NCBI GenBank assembly: GCA_903871805.1
Contig: CAIQIE010000204.1
Location: 1 to 45,363, forward strand
Length of the DNA stretch: 45,363 bases
From: an uncultured Planctomycetaceae bacterium
GTDB taxonomy: Bacteria > Planctomycetota > Planctomycetia > Planctomycetales > Planctomycetaceae
Direction of reading: 5' to 3'
Of this stretch, positions 37,117 to 45,363 are shown piece by piece. Position 1 is the stretch's first letter, and each line of letters starts with the position of its first letter. Both the position numbers and the translations under genes were made by a program. The notes under the pieces were generated by a model. That model worked only from the letters and a program-made list of their open reading frames with translations. It had not been told where the DNA came from and did no database searches.

Positions 37117-39788
37117 CGCGATGGCCCTCCCGAAATGTTCCGTCCGCCCGAAATCATTCGCCCAATACCAGACATCTGCGCCAGGGAAGTCCACCGAAAT
37201 TCCACGCGGCGAAGCGCAACGTCCAGCACCAGCAGCAATGCCGCCAACGCCAGCAACACGGTTCGCAGCGACTGCGACCGCACGACATGGCCGTCCGTCT
37301 TTTCAAACACCTCCGTCGGCTGGGCGTCAAAACGGCCGTTCGACACCGTTGCAATCTCCCTTAGCAACCGCTCATTCACCGGCTTCAGACGCAGTTCGTC
37401 GCCATATCCTACATGCATTGCTCGCGACTGCTGTGCAATCAACTGACCATCCTGACGAATCGCGATGTCCATATTCCATGCCCCAACGTGCCCCGTGTTG
37501 ATTTCCGCTTCATATCGTCCAGGAGCACTCTGCTGAAGCAGCACACGCTGTTTCTGCATTTGCGGATTCACCACCAGCACATCGGCTTCCGCCATGTTCA
37601 GAAACTCCCCCGCCGCATTCGTGGCGTCGACAAGGAGTCGCGTTCGCGAACCGTGTCTGTCAAGCGAAAACAGTATGCCGCCATCCGTCGATTTTCGCAT
37701 TATCTGACGTACGACCTGCGTCCAGAATTTGCCATAGCCCGACCATGTCAGCCACTCCGCCGCCCAGCGACTCTTTGCGTCCGAGGTAAACGCACCACTC
37801 ATCCCCAGCCCGTAACGCCACCACGCCAGCAAGGGGTCCCCCTTCTCTGTGGCCAGAATCACTTCACCGCCCGGCTTTGGACGCGTCACCACGTAACCAA
37901 GCAGCAATGGCGCCGTGTCCAGTTCGACATCGGCCAGCGCACGCGTCGCACGCATGACCTGCGGAACAAACGGCTCCTCGTCCATCGCCGATTTCCCCGC
38001 TGTCATCGTCTCCCGAGCAAAGATCTGCGGCACCTGAGCTGGATCTTCCGCCAGATAAAATCGCCCCTTACCAAGTCTGGCGATGGATTTTAAAAGAGTC
38101 GTGTCCGTCGAATCCTCTCCACCCACGGCCACGACCGATACGGTCATCTTTGCCGCCGCCATCTCCCGCGCCAACGACTCGAAATTGCCACTGTTCGAAA
38201 TTCCGTCCGTCAGCATGATCACATGCTTCAGCCTCGCATTTGTGCCACCAAGTATCTCCGAGGCCATCTCCATCGCCGGAAACATGCTCGTGCCTCCACC
38301 TGGCTGAATCCGGCCAATCTGCTCACTAATACGCCCCCTGTTTCCCGCCGACTGCATTTCGCTGATCACCCAGGTCTGGTCATCAAAGGCCAACACCGCA
38401 ACCTGATCCCTGTTGCCCAGTAACTCCACGGCCGATCTCGCTGCCGTACGCGCCATCTCCAGTTTGTCCCCGTCCATGGAACCCGATCGATCGATCACCA
38501 GAACCATCCCCAGCGATGGCTTCTCCTTTTCCTTTTCAAAATCGCTCCGCAATGGCAAAATCTCTTCGATCGGACTCCGATAATATCCCCCGGGCCCAAA
38601 TGACTGATCTCCGCCCAGCATCAGAAAACCACCGCCCGAGTCCTGAACCCATGTCTGAATGACGGCCATCTGCCCCAGACTCAACTTCGTTGCCGGTACG
38701 TTCGACAACATCAGCAGTTCATAATTCTGCAGCCCCTCCAGCGTATCCGGTAAGCCTTCAGGGGGCCTAACGTCCACCTGAATCCCTTCGTCCTCCAGCG
38801 CAAAAGCCAGTTCCTGAATCAGCTCCGGGGCACTCTCTACAATCAGTACTCTCGGTTTGCCCGATGCATACACCAACCCGGCATCAGAATTGTTGTCCAG
38901 CAGCGTGTCCTGTTTCAGCCCCGATACCCGCACGCGAAACATCGCGATCCGATCCCGCTCGACCGTTTGCTCAAATCGAAATACGTTCTCGCCCGGAACA
39001 ATCTTCCGCCGTTCACTGACCACCCGGTAGTCCCCCCGGAAAATCTCGATCAGCCCCTCGTCCTCGTGACTGGATGAGACAGTCACTTCCACCGGAAACG
39101 GTTCACCCTCACGAACCTCCGCAGGCACCCGCACTTCAGAAACCTGCACTTCCGGGTCGTCTCGCACCGGCAATGGAACCGTCCAGACAGAAACGCCCGC
39201 GCCTGCTGCGGACAGGATCGCATCGCCTTCCGTCTCGTTTCCATCCGTCAGCAATACCAGACGCGGGACATATCCCGGCGGCGCATACGCCGCAGCCGTC
39301 TGAATTGCCTCCGCGATATTGGTGCCCGCAGACCACTCCGGTGCTTTAGAATTTGACTGCTGCGATGAGTTGGTACCGGCAGCCTGACCAGCGGATCCTG
39401 TCTGACCGTCTGATGCTTTACGAAATCTTTCGTAATCGGACATGCCCTGGCCACTCTCGGATGCAAACGGTATCCATGCGGACGGTCGACCTCCACGCAC
39501 AGACTCCGCTGCATTCAAAAACGCATCCACTCGCGCTCGACCATTTGCCCCCACACTGCTACTGCGGTCCACAAGAAAAATCACAAACGGCTCATCCGAT
39601 AGACTCAACCACGTCATCCCCGAAAGTGCAGCAACCAGCAATGCACACACAGCGCTGCGAATCGCCAGCGATGCCAGTCGCTGCAGTCGCGAAAAATCGC
39701 TCAGGCTGCGAGCAAACCAGATCCACAGCACAATTCCCAGTGGGATCATGAGCAGCAGAAAACCAGGTTGTGAAAATTCCATGGGCAT
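37113..39788 (-). CDS. Large membrane protein with two vWA domains and a GATase-like domain
   Basis: An 891-residue membrane protein. Two N-terminal membrane segments (FLLLMIPLGIVLWIWFA and SAVCALLVAALSGMTWL) are followed by a vWA domain with D-R-S-S-S (FVIFLVDRSSSVG), an Ig-like region, a glutamine amidotransferase-like domain (PRVLIVESAPELIQELAFAL, GGGFLMLGGDQSFGPGGY), a second vWA with D-R-S-G-S (LVIDRSGSMDGDKLEM) and a last membrane segment near the C-terminus (LRTVLLALAALLLVLDVAL). Both vWA domains keep the DxSxS metal site. Such proteins sit next to moxR and DUF58 genes and are thought to form a chaperone or metal-insertion type complex. ATG 39788 (or 39782) is chosen because the first membrane segment begins just after; the frame runs up to 39833. 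Confidence 0.88.
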   Translation of the reverse strand: MPMEFSQPGFLLLMIPLGIVLWIWFARSLSDFSRLQRLASLAIRSAVCALLVAALSGMTWLSLSDEPFVIFLVDRSSSVGANGRARVDAFLNAAESVRGGRPSAWIPFASESGQGMSDYERFRKASDGQTGSAGQAAGTNSSQQSNSKAPEWSAGTNIAEAIQTAAAYAPPGYVPRLVLLTDGNETEGDAILSAAGAGVSVWTVPLPVRDDPEVQVSEVRVPAEVREGEPFPVEVTVSSSHEDEGLIEIFRGDYRVVSERRKIVPGENVFRFEQTVERDRIAMFRVRVSGLKQDTLLDNNSDAGLVYASGKPRVLIVESAPELIQELAFALEDEGIQVDVRPPEGLPDTLEGLQNYELLMLSNVPATKLSLGQMAVIQTWVQDSGGGFLMLGGDQSFGPGGYYRSPIEEILPLRSDFEKEKEKPSLGMVLVIDRSGSMDGDKLEMARTAARSAVELLGNRDQVAVLAFDDQTWVISEMQSAGNRGRISEQIGRIQPGGGTSMFPAMEMASEILGGTNARLKHVIMLTDGISNSGNFESLAREMAAAKMTVSVVAVGGEDSTDTTLLKSIARLGKGRFYLAEDPAQVPQIFARETMTAGKSAMDEEPFVPQVMRATRALADVELDTAPLLLGYVVTRPKPGGEVILATEKGDPLLAWWRYGLGMSGAFTSDAKSRWAAEWLTWSGYGKFWTQVVRQIMRKSTDGGILFSLDRHGSRTRLLVDATNAAGEFLNMAEADVLVVNPQMQKQRVLLQQSAPGRYEAEINTGHVGAWNMDIAIRQDGQLIAQQSRAMHVGYGDELRLKPVNERLLREIATVSNGRFDAQPTEVFEKTDGHVVRSQSLRTVLLALAALLLVLDVALRRVEFRWTSLAQMSGIGRMISGGRNISGGPSR

Positions 39789-39919
39789 GGATCTGGAAGC
39801 ACTTAAAAAAGTCAGCGTTACGGAAGACCACAATGGTCCCTGAATGACGCATTTCCCAGCTTAACTATAGCTATCAAGTCAATAAAACCGCCGGGTATCC
39901 CTGAGTGATGTTTCAATCA

Positions 39920-42028
39920 TTACGAAATCCATCTCCGGTGATACAACGCCCACTCCGCAGCTAAAAAGGCACAGGCTGTCAAAATCAGATAAAACCAGAT
40001 CGGTCGACTTACCAACCCTGCTATGCCGCCGGGACTTTTGTCCGGAAGGTCGAATTCCGCCGTAGGCCGCAGATTTGTTTCACAACCATTCGCCAGATTC
40101 ACAGCAAACTCCTCAAGCGTCTTCACTGCAGGCTTCAGCGGTCGGCTTCCCTGCATCTCGGCCTCGCTGACCGACCAGATACCCACTTGCTGCAGTGGTC
40201 CGGTCAGCAGCGTTACCATATCCGAAGCTGAATCACCTGCGTCTGCCGGCTGAGCTGTGGCGCTGATGGCCGCTCGCTCGCCATTCGGTGCCGTCAGAAA
40301 AAAACGCGACACTGCAGCAGCCGTGTCGACAGCCGCACGCTCCACCATGGGCAATCGCAACGAAACCGTTGCGTTCGCTCCGGCAGCCAGCGTTAACCGC
40401 CCCTCAGAACTTTCCCCGGCATACCAATTCAGAATATTGGACATCAGAATGGGGAATACTGTCCGAAATGCCAGATCACTGCTCTGCAGCGCGACGGGCA
40501 CCACCACACAATCCCCGTTTTTCCGCTTCCAGAGACTGCACAACGATTCCCCATCCACAGTCTCTACCAGACTTTCTGTCTGTTCCCGGAATGTTATCTG
40601 CTTCGCTTCCGGGATCAGCACATTGTCCAGCTGGATGTTCTTCATCAATGGCGATGTCTCTTTCTGTAAGGCGATCACGGGATTTTCAATCGTGGCTCCG
40701 ATCGTCCAGGCATCACACCCTGTCGCAGGGTCCAGCACCACCAGATTTCCCGCAGGCAAACGCTCCGGGACCAGCTCGTGCAGCACAATCACACTCCCCG
40801 CAGGCCAATCTGATGCCGCTGGCAGTGCGTTGACCACTGTTAATTGCACAAGAGGATTGGCCTCAAAGACCTTTTGAACAAACAGATTCCCCGGTGTCAC
40901 CAGAAACACCTTCTGCTTTGTCGCCGGCGACAGAATCGCCCAGCCGGAATTATCGGTCAGCAGTCCATCCACACTGCCGCTCTGTTCCACACCAGCAACA
41001 CCTTCTGGCCCGTCACTGCGAATTTCTACAAGTTCCGCCCGCAATTGGCCTCCCTCGGCAGACAACTTCGGAAGACTTCGCGTCCACTGCTCGTCGGCCT
41101 TCAACGTCATCGGAATCACATCAATCGGCAGCCCATTCAGACTCAATTCCAACTGGCAGCTCACCCCAACCGAAGACGCATTGCGCACACTCGCCAAAAT
41201 CTCATACCCCACCGGGTCCACCAGACTACGACGCACCTGAAAGGCCGTGATACCCACATTTCCGGTCGCTTCGCCAACCCGCAGAAATTCCACCTGCACG
41301 CGGGATTGGTTCGCTAAGCCCCCTGCCGCCTCAGACGGCTCCAACTTCTCCATGGTAGCGACCTGGCTGTCCTCGGGAATCGGCTCTGCCACCGGCGTGG
41401 CTGGAGAATCTGCAGCCGCCGCGTCCGCCGTCGATGACGCACACACACACCCGTCCGTCACAACCACAATTCGTCCACGGCGATTGTCACCAATCAGGCG
41501 CTGTCCCAGTTCAATCGCTGCCTTCAGCGATGTGCCCGTGTCTGCAATCTTCACGCTGTCAATGGCCCGCAGCAGCGAAGCCGCATGATCCGTCATCCCC
41601 GTCACAATTCTGGTCCCGGTGTTTGCCACAACGACGGCCGCTTCATCCTGATGTCGCAAACCATGCACCAGCGTCTTCGCAGCAGATCGCCCAAGCTCCA
41701 GCCGCGTTGTGCTTCCTGCGGTCACCGCCATACTCGCTGAATTGTCAATCACAATCACCAGCCGCTCCGCTTCACGCAGCGAAGATTTCAACAGGGGATC
41801 CGCGGCTGCCAGCACCAGCGTCAGCAGAATCAGCATCTGCGCCAGCCATGATGTCAGGTGACGGAAACTCTGCCACAGCGACCGTGGCGGCTTCTCGTCA
41901 AAGACCTGGCTCCAGAAAAGACCGGTCGACACAGGCACACGGCGCAACCTGACCCTCAGGATGTAAAATACGGTGATCGGCAGCGCGATCACAGCGAGCA
42001 TCAAAGCGGCAGGAAGTCCAAACGTCAT
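39920..42028 (-). CDS. BatA-like vWA membrane protein
   Basis: A 702-residue membrane protein. Residues 1-80 match the aerotolerance regulator (BatA) N-terminal region: FGLPAALMLAVIALPITVFYIL and LAQMLILLTLVLAAADP are membrane segments. A vWA domain follows (LVIVIDNSASMAVTAG, DxSxS intact, then RGRIVVVTDGCV). The middle and C-terminal parts are a beta-rich extracytoplasmic region, and a last membrane segment lies at the end (PIWFYLILTACAFLAAEWAL). It lies between the DUF58 gene and the double-vWA gene, 131 bp from the latter, all on minus. ATG 42028 is chosen over TTG 42037: GGA lies 5 nt upstream and the BatA start fits. Confidence 0.88.
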   Translation of the reverse strand: MTFGLPAALMLAVIALPITVFYILRVRLRRVPVSTGLFWSQVFDEKPPRSLWQSFRHLTSWLAQMLILLTLVLAAADPLLKSSLREAERLVIVIDNSASMAVTAGSTTRLELGRSAAKTLVHGLRHQDEAAVVVANTGTRIVTGMTDHAASLLRAIDSVKIADTGTSLKAAIELGQRLIGDNRRGRIVVVTDGCVCASSTADAAAADSPATPVAEPIPEDSQVATMEKLEPSEAAGGLANQSRVQVEFLRVGEATGNVGITAFQVRRSLVDPVGYEILASVRNASSVGVSCQLELSLNGLPIDVIPMTLKADEQWTRSLPKLSAEGGQLRAELVEIRSDGPEGVAGVEQSGSVDGLLTDNSGWAILSPATKQKVFLVTPGNLFVQKVFEANPLVQLTVVNALPAASDWPAGSVIVLHELVPERLPAGNLVVLDPATGCDAWTIGATIENPVIALQKETSPLMKNIQLDNVLIPEAKQITFREQTESLVETVDGESLCSLWKRKNGDCVVVPVALQSSDLAFRTVFPILMSNILNWYAGESSEGRLTLAAGANATVSLRLPMVERAAVDTAAAVSRFFLTAPNGERAAISATAQPADAGDSASDMVTLLTGPLQQVGIWSVSEAEMQGSRPLKPAVKTLEEFAVNLANGCETNLRPTAEFDLPDKSPGGIAGLVSRPIWFYLILTACAFLAAEWALYHRRWIS

Positions 42029-42265
42029 CGATTCCAACTACCAGCATTCGCAATTCTGTCTGAAAATCTGCGTCTTTGCAGATAATCAGCATCAAACCCT
42101 GTTCAGTTCCGCAATTCCACTCCCGGCAGCAATACTGCTGCTGAACGGAAACACAAATTCTTAACTGCGTCGTCTCAGCTTCGCCGTCTTCCACTTGTTC
42201 GCATCAGTTGTTCGCTCCCTCGTTCCACCGGACCTCGAGTATGGTTCCACAAAACCCGCGCAACG

Positions 42266-43141
42266 TCACATCACCGCAGCCGATGCCCTCATCATACTCA
42301 GAATCAGTTCATCAAACCGAATCTCCGTGGATGACTGCTGACACCCCGCATTATGCCTCCGACAGTAATCCCGTACTGACTGCTGATGCTGCAGAAACAA
42401 TTGCCGGTAATTCTCCAGATTTCTCTCCGTGACCGTCACGCGTCGCGAAACCCCGGTCTCCATATCTACCAGCTCCGCGTCCCCCAGCAATCCCGGGTTA
42501 GCTTCGGCTGGCGCGTACAACTGAATCACATGCAACTCAAAGCGGCGATATCGCAACTGATCCAGCGCAGACTGAAACCCGCGCGGATCAAAGAGGTCGC
42601 TCAACACAACCGCCAGTCCCGGACGTGGATTGCGATGCAGAAACTCCTGTACGGACTGCGTCAGATTAGTGTCGCTTCCGGTCGTCTCCAGACGCTCAAG
42701 AAACTGCATCACACTCAGGATTCGATCTTTGCCCCGAGTCACCGGGAACTCCTGAACCATGCCGTCCGCACACATCACAATTCCAATTCTGTCCAGATCC
42801 GCGAGGGCCACATACGCCAGTGCGGCCGCTACCTGACGCGCCAGATCAAACTTCGACGGCTGACCAAAGGCCATGCTGCGTGAACTATCCAGCATCAGGT
42901 ACACATGCAGATCCTGCTCTTCCTGAAATCGCTTCAGCAGCAAATCGCCATGCCGGGCGTAAATGTTCCAGTCCATATAACGCAGATCATCACCCGACGT
43001 GTACTCACGATGCTCAGAAAACTCAATCCCCGATCCCGTCTGCATTGTCCGCCGTTGCGCCATCAACTGACCACGAAATACCCGTTTCGACATAATCGAA
43101 AGGTATTCCAGTCTCGTCAGAAAATCCGGCGGAAATAACAT
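42266..43141 (-). CDS. DUF58 domain protein
   Basis: A 291-residue cytoplasmic DUF58 protein, a vWA-like fold. Family motifs: RGQLMAQRRTMQTGSGIEFSEHREY (seen at 43003-43079), DDLRYMDWNIYARHGDLLLKRF, then YLMLDSSRSMAFG with the D-x-S-x-S metal site and VVLSDLFDP. DUF58 proteins nearly always pair with MoxR ATPases, as here: moxR lies 97 bp upstream on the same strand. It likely recruits substrate for, or couples, the MoxR ATPase. Length is normal for the family. Confidence 0.93.
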   Translation of the reverse strand: MLFPPDFLTRLEYLSIMSKRVFRGQLMAQRRTMQTGSGIEFSEHREYTSGDDLRYMDWNIYARHGDLLLKRFQEEQDLHVYLMLDSSRSMAFGQPSKFDLARQVAAALAYVALADLDRIGIVMCADGMVQEFPVTRGKDRILSVMQFLERLETTGSDTNLTQSVQEFLHRNPRPGLAVVLSDLFDPRGFQSALDQLRYRRFELHVIQLYAPAEANPGLLGDAELVDMETGVSRRVTVTERNLENYRQLFLQHQQSVRDYCRRHNAGCQQSSTEIRFDELILSMMRASAAVM

Positions 43142-43238
43142 CGGGAAACCACGTCTCAGTCTGCAAAATGGAACATCACAGGGAGCAACGGCGGACCATC
43201 AGACGCGGCCCTCGCAACAATTCGCTGCCGTTCAACGC

Positions 43239-44282
43239 TCAGGACCCCTTCCCGATCAGCGCATCTTCCCGGATGTCCGCGAAAATCCGGCGAATGACGT
43301 CGTCCGTGCTGACTCCCTCTGCCTGCCCTTCGAAATTCAGAATCATGCGATGACGCAGCACCGGCAGCGCCATCGATCGAAGGTCGTCACGCGAAACATG
43401 GTAGCGATTGTCCAGGATCGCCCGAATCTTGGCCCCGAGGATCAACGCCTGCAATCCCCGCGGACTGGCACCGTAACGTACATACTTCTTCGCGGCGGCC
43501 GACGCCAGTTCGTGGTCAGGATGAGTCGCCACGACCAGCGCAATGGCATACCGCCGCACGTCATCTGCAATCGGAATGCCCCGCGATAAACGCGACATCT
43601 CCAGAATTCGCTCACCCGTCATCACTGCCTTTGCTTCGGGCGCCTGACAGCCCGTGGTACGGTCCAGAATCATTTCCAGATCCTGCACACCCGGATAGCG
43701 GACCAGAAGCTTCACAAAAAATCGATCCAACTGGGCTTCGGGCAGAGGATACGTGCCTTCCATTTCCAGTGGGTTTTGAGTCGCCATGACAAAAAACGGC
43801 TCCGACAGACGATGCGTTACACCAGCCACCGTGACCGAATGCTCCTGCATTGACTCCAGTAACGCGGATTGTGTTTTTGGCGTCGCCCGATTGATTTCAT
43901 CCGCCAGCAGCACATTGGCGAACAACGGACCTTGCTGGAACTCAAACACCTTCCGACCGTCGGCCGTTTCTGCGATCACCTGCGTTCCGATCAGGTCGGC
44001 CGGCATCAGGTCCGGCGTGAACTGAATACGATGAAAATCCAGCTGAAGTGCGCTTGCGAGTGTTCGAACTGTCAGCGTTTTTCCGAGCCCTGGCACTCCT
44101 TCCAACAGGACGTGCCCACCAGCCACCAGGGCGATCAGCGTGTCATCCAGAATCTCCGTCTGCCCCACGATCACACGGGAAATCTCCGCGCGAAGACGGA
44201 GGAAATCACGGCGAAATTCTTCAAACTGAATTTTGAGTGCATCATCATTCGACATGGGCCGGTACTCAATCTGATCAGCCAT
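43239..44282 (-). CDS. moxR: MoxR-family AAA+ ATPase
   Basis: A 347-residue cytoplasmic AAA+ ATPase, first gene of the minus-strand cluster. Walker A GVPGLGKT at 62-69, Walker B LLADEIN at 125-131, sensor motif FFVMATQNPLEMEGTYPLPEAQLDRF, and the sensor-2 region YGASPRGLQALI are intact. MoxR proteins act as chaperone-like ATPases with vWA partners, for cofactor insertion or complex assembly and stress tolerance. Four such partner genes follow downstream on minus (DUF58, BatA-like, double-vWA, coiled-coil). The ATG at 44282 gives the longest usual N-terminus; ATG at 44255 is an alternative. Upstream is a gap and then the repeat cassette. Confidence 0.95.
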   Translation of the reverse strand: MADQIEYRPMSNDDALKIQFEEFRRDFLRLRAEISRVIVGQTEILDDTLIALVAGGHVLLEGVPGLGKTLTVRTLASALQLDFHRIQFTPDLMPADLIGTQVIAETADGRKVFEFQQGPLFANVLLADEINRATPKTQSALLESMQEHSVTVAGVTHRLSEPFFVMATQNPLEMEGTYPLPEAQLDRFFVKLLVRYPGVQDLEMILDRTTGCQAPEAKAVMTGERILEMSRLSRGIPIADDVRRYAIALVVATHPDHELASAAAKKYVRYGASPRGLQALILGAKIRAILDNRYHVSRDDLRSMALPVLRHRMILNFEGQAEGVSTDDVIRRIFADIREDALIGKGS

Positions 44283-44580
44283 TCCAGCTGAGGTTCAACG
44301 CTCAACAACTGTCACACTCGCCACACCAGAGATCTCCGGGAAGACGGCCCTTTTATGGTAACGAATCCTGCAGTTCGATGTTAGCGAAACGAAGAATCGT
44401 GTACTGGATCTGAAATCTCTGCTCCCAAATCGCACGACCATCAGCCCGCGGCGCGGATGCAGGAATCGGCATTCCCGCAGCGAATGGAATGTAGAGCGTC
44501 ACGCCAGTTTCCCACCGCCGCAGCCACCGGACACGCAGCCATCGAGCCACTGGGGAGAGCCACTGGGGATGAGAGCCACT
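44283..44580. other. Gap between moxR and the repeat cassette, with a possible gene remnant
   Basis: About 300 bp that should hold the moxR promoter. A minus-strand frame ending at 44353 (TAA at 44355-44353) reads a plausible protein end (VTLYIPFAAGMPIP ... QIQYTILRFANIELQ) up to about 44515, then runs into Arg/Trp-rich repeat-derived sequence. It may be the end of a gene cut off by the repeats, or chance. No ribosome binding site is seen. Confidence 0.3.
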
Positions 44581-44874
44581 GGGGACACACCACCTTTTGA
44601 CAGCGATAGCAGCTCAATCAGTCCTAACGCCTATCCGGGTAATCCGATGTGATGCCATTCTGAAACATGGCAACGGAGACGCTGTGTCCCCGAGATATTT
44701 GTCACGCAAAGACGCGAAGACGCAAAGGGAGGATGGCGATGTGTTCACACGTGTCGTGAGTAGTACGATCAAGTCGGACGGAAACTGTCATCCCTTGCCC
44801 CGGTTTTCTTTGCGCCTTTGCGCCTTTGCGAGAGAATGTGTTTGTCACGCAAAGACGCGAAGACGCAAAGGGAG
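44581..44874. repeat. Repeat cassette copy A
   Basis: A 294-bp segment starting GGGGACACACCACC and ending in CGCAAAGGGAG, nearly identical to copy B at 44964-45245. It includes a unit bounded by TCACGCAAAG and TTTGCG-rich inverted ends (unit starts 44698 and 44841). Open frames here give the low-complexity RKDAKTQRED type peptides that such repeats produce; they are not counted as genes. Confidence 0.9.
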
Positions 44875-44887
44875 CCATCGAGCCACT

Positions 44888-44934
44888 GGGGACACACCAC
44901 CTTTTGACAGCACGCAGCCATCGGGGACACACCA
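44888..44934. repeat. Short partial repeat copies between A and B
   Basis: Two further copies of the cassette start sequence GGGGACACACCA, at 44888 and 44923. The first continues through CCTTTTGACAG as in copies A and B and then diverges; the second diverges sooner. They look like truncated starts of the cassette. Confidence 0.8.
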
Positions 44935-44963
44935 ACTCCAGCGAGCCATCGATTGAGCCCCTC

Positions 44964-45245
44964 GGGGACACACCACCTTTTGACAGCGATAGCAGCTCAA
45001 TCAGTCCTAACGCCTATCCGGGTAATCCGATGTGATGCCATTCTGAAACATGGCAACGGAGACGCTGTGTCCCCGAGATATTTGTCACGCAAAGAGGCGA
45101 AGACGCAAAGGGAGGATGGCGATGTGTTCACACGCGTCGTGAGTAGTACGATCAAGTCGAACGGAAACTGTCATCGTCCTGGTTTTCTTTGCGCCTTTGC
45201 GTGAGAATGTGTTTGTCACGCAAAGACGCGAAGTCGCTAAGGGAG
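44964..45245. repeat. Repeat cassette copy B
   Basis: A 282-bp near-identical direct repeat of copy A, offset by 383 bp. It differs by a few substitutions and a shorter CTTTGCG run. Its second half begins a tandem series of units starting at 45081, 45212 and 45347 (131 and 135 bp apart). Confidence 0.9.
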
Positions 45246-45363
45246 GATGGCGATGTGTTCACACGCGTCGTGAGTAGTACGATCAAGTCGGACGGAAACT
45301 GTCATCCCTTGCCCTGGTTTTCTTTGCGCCTTTGCGTGAGAATGTGTTTGTCACGCAAGGGAG
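45081..45363. repeat. Tandem 131-135 bp units with inverted ends, running off the right edge
   Basis: Two full units and the start of a third. Each begins TTTGTCACGCAAAG and ends CTTTGCGTGAGAATG; TCACGCAAAG (45085-45094) and CTTTGCGTGA (45195-45204) are exact inverted repeats. The spacer between them is well conserved, including CAAGTCG(G/A)ACGGAAACTG. The array continues past the window end. No coding sequence is supported. Confidence 0.88.

Noticed and set aside
36405..37364. Plus-strand open frame of 319 codons opposite the coiled-coil gene
   Set aside because: The minus strand has membrane segments, a coiled coil and an ATGA overlap with its neighbour; the plus product is Ser/Pro/Arg-rich noise.
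44597..45204. Open frames in the repeat cassette (RKDAKTQRED type peptides)
   Set aside because: They recur with the DNA repeat on both strands and in several frames, so the repeat itself, not a protein, explains them.
44581..45363. CRISPR array
   Set aside because: Units are 131-143 bp with conserved spacers; a CRISPR has short identical repeats and unique spacers, and no cas gene is present.

Overview
The window reads as chromosomal DNA of a Planctomycetota bacterium, probably Planctomycetales. The support is family content: a PSCyt1/DUF1549/DUF1553 secreted c-type cytochrome followed by a DUF1501 protein, a giant secreted protein with a PVC-type haem-binding end, a LEPR-XLL type N-terminus on a secreted CAP protein, a formylglycine sulfatase, Tat-exported TIM-barrel proteins, and a large MoxR/DUF58/vWA cluster. 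No rRNA, tRNA, CRISPR array, phage gene or transposase was recognised.

Layout. 1-1.6 kb: 5' part of an HrpB-type helicase (runs off the left edge) and a TIM-barrel sugar isomerase-like gene, both on minus, with a hairpin between them. 2.2-8.0 kb: SpoVG with an inserted zinc ribbon, a secreted protein of unknown family, a DUF4432 mutarotase-like enzyme, a minus-strand HEIGH metallopeptidase-like protein, and a lipoprotein. 8.2-18.0 kb: three secreted proteins on plus: a 1722-residue multidomain protein (SGNH-like, beta-propeller, helical repeats, PA14, azurin-like cupredoxin, cytochrome c), a DUF1549/DUF1553 cytochrome, and a DUF1501 protein. 18.1-25.5 kb: metX, a WecA/MraY-family sugar-phosphate transferase, an MBL-fold hydrolase, an ABC ATPase without a visible permease, and a TlpA-like thioredoxin. 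26.4-30.7 kb: the CAP-domain surface protein and a sulfatase, convergent. 31.0-34.2 kb: dxr and rseP, overlapping. 34.4-44.3 kb: a Tat-exported TIM-barrel protein and then, read on minus from 44.3 kb down, moxR, DUF58, a BatA-like vWA protein, a large double-vWA protein and a coiled-coil membrane protein. 44.58 kb to the right edge: a non-coding repeat cassette.

How the parts may work together. The 8-18 kb block looks like an extracytoplasmic oxidation or degradation module in which copper and haem domains could carry electrons. Sulfatase, TIM-barrel isomerase-like proteins and the DUF4432 enzyme fit use of sulfated or unusual sugars. dxr-rseP is an isoprenoid and envelope-stress pair. The MoxR-DUF58-vWA genes probably act as one chaperone-like membrane assembly. 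These roles come from family knowledge and context; nothing here was tested by database search.

The most unusual items are the single-chain cupredoxin/cytochrome protein, the DUF1553 domain split by a beta-rich insert, the zinc-ribbon SpoVG, the HEIGH protein of unknown family, the G-tract cluster and hairpin before the WecA-like gene, and the nested repeat cassette at the right edge.
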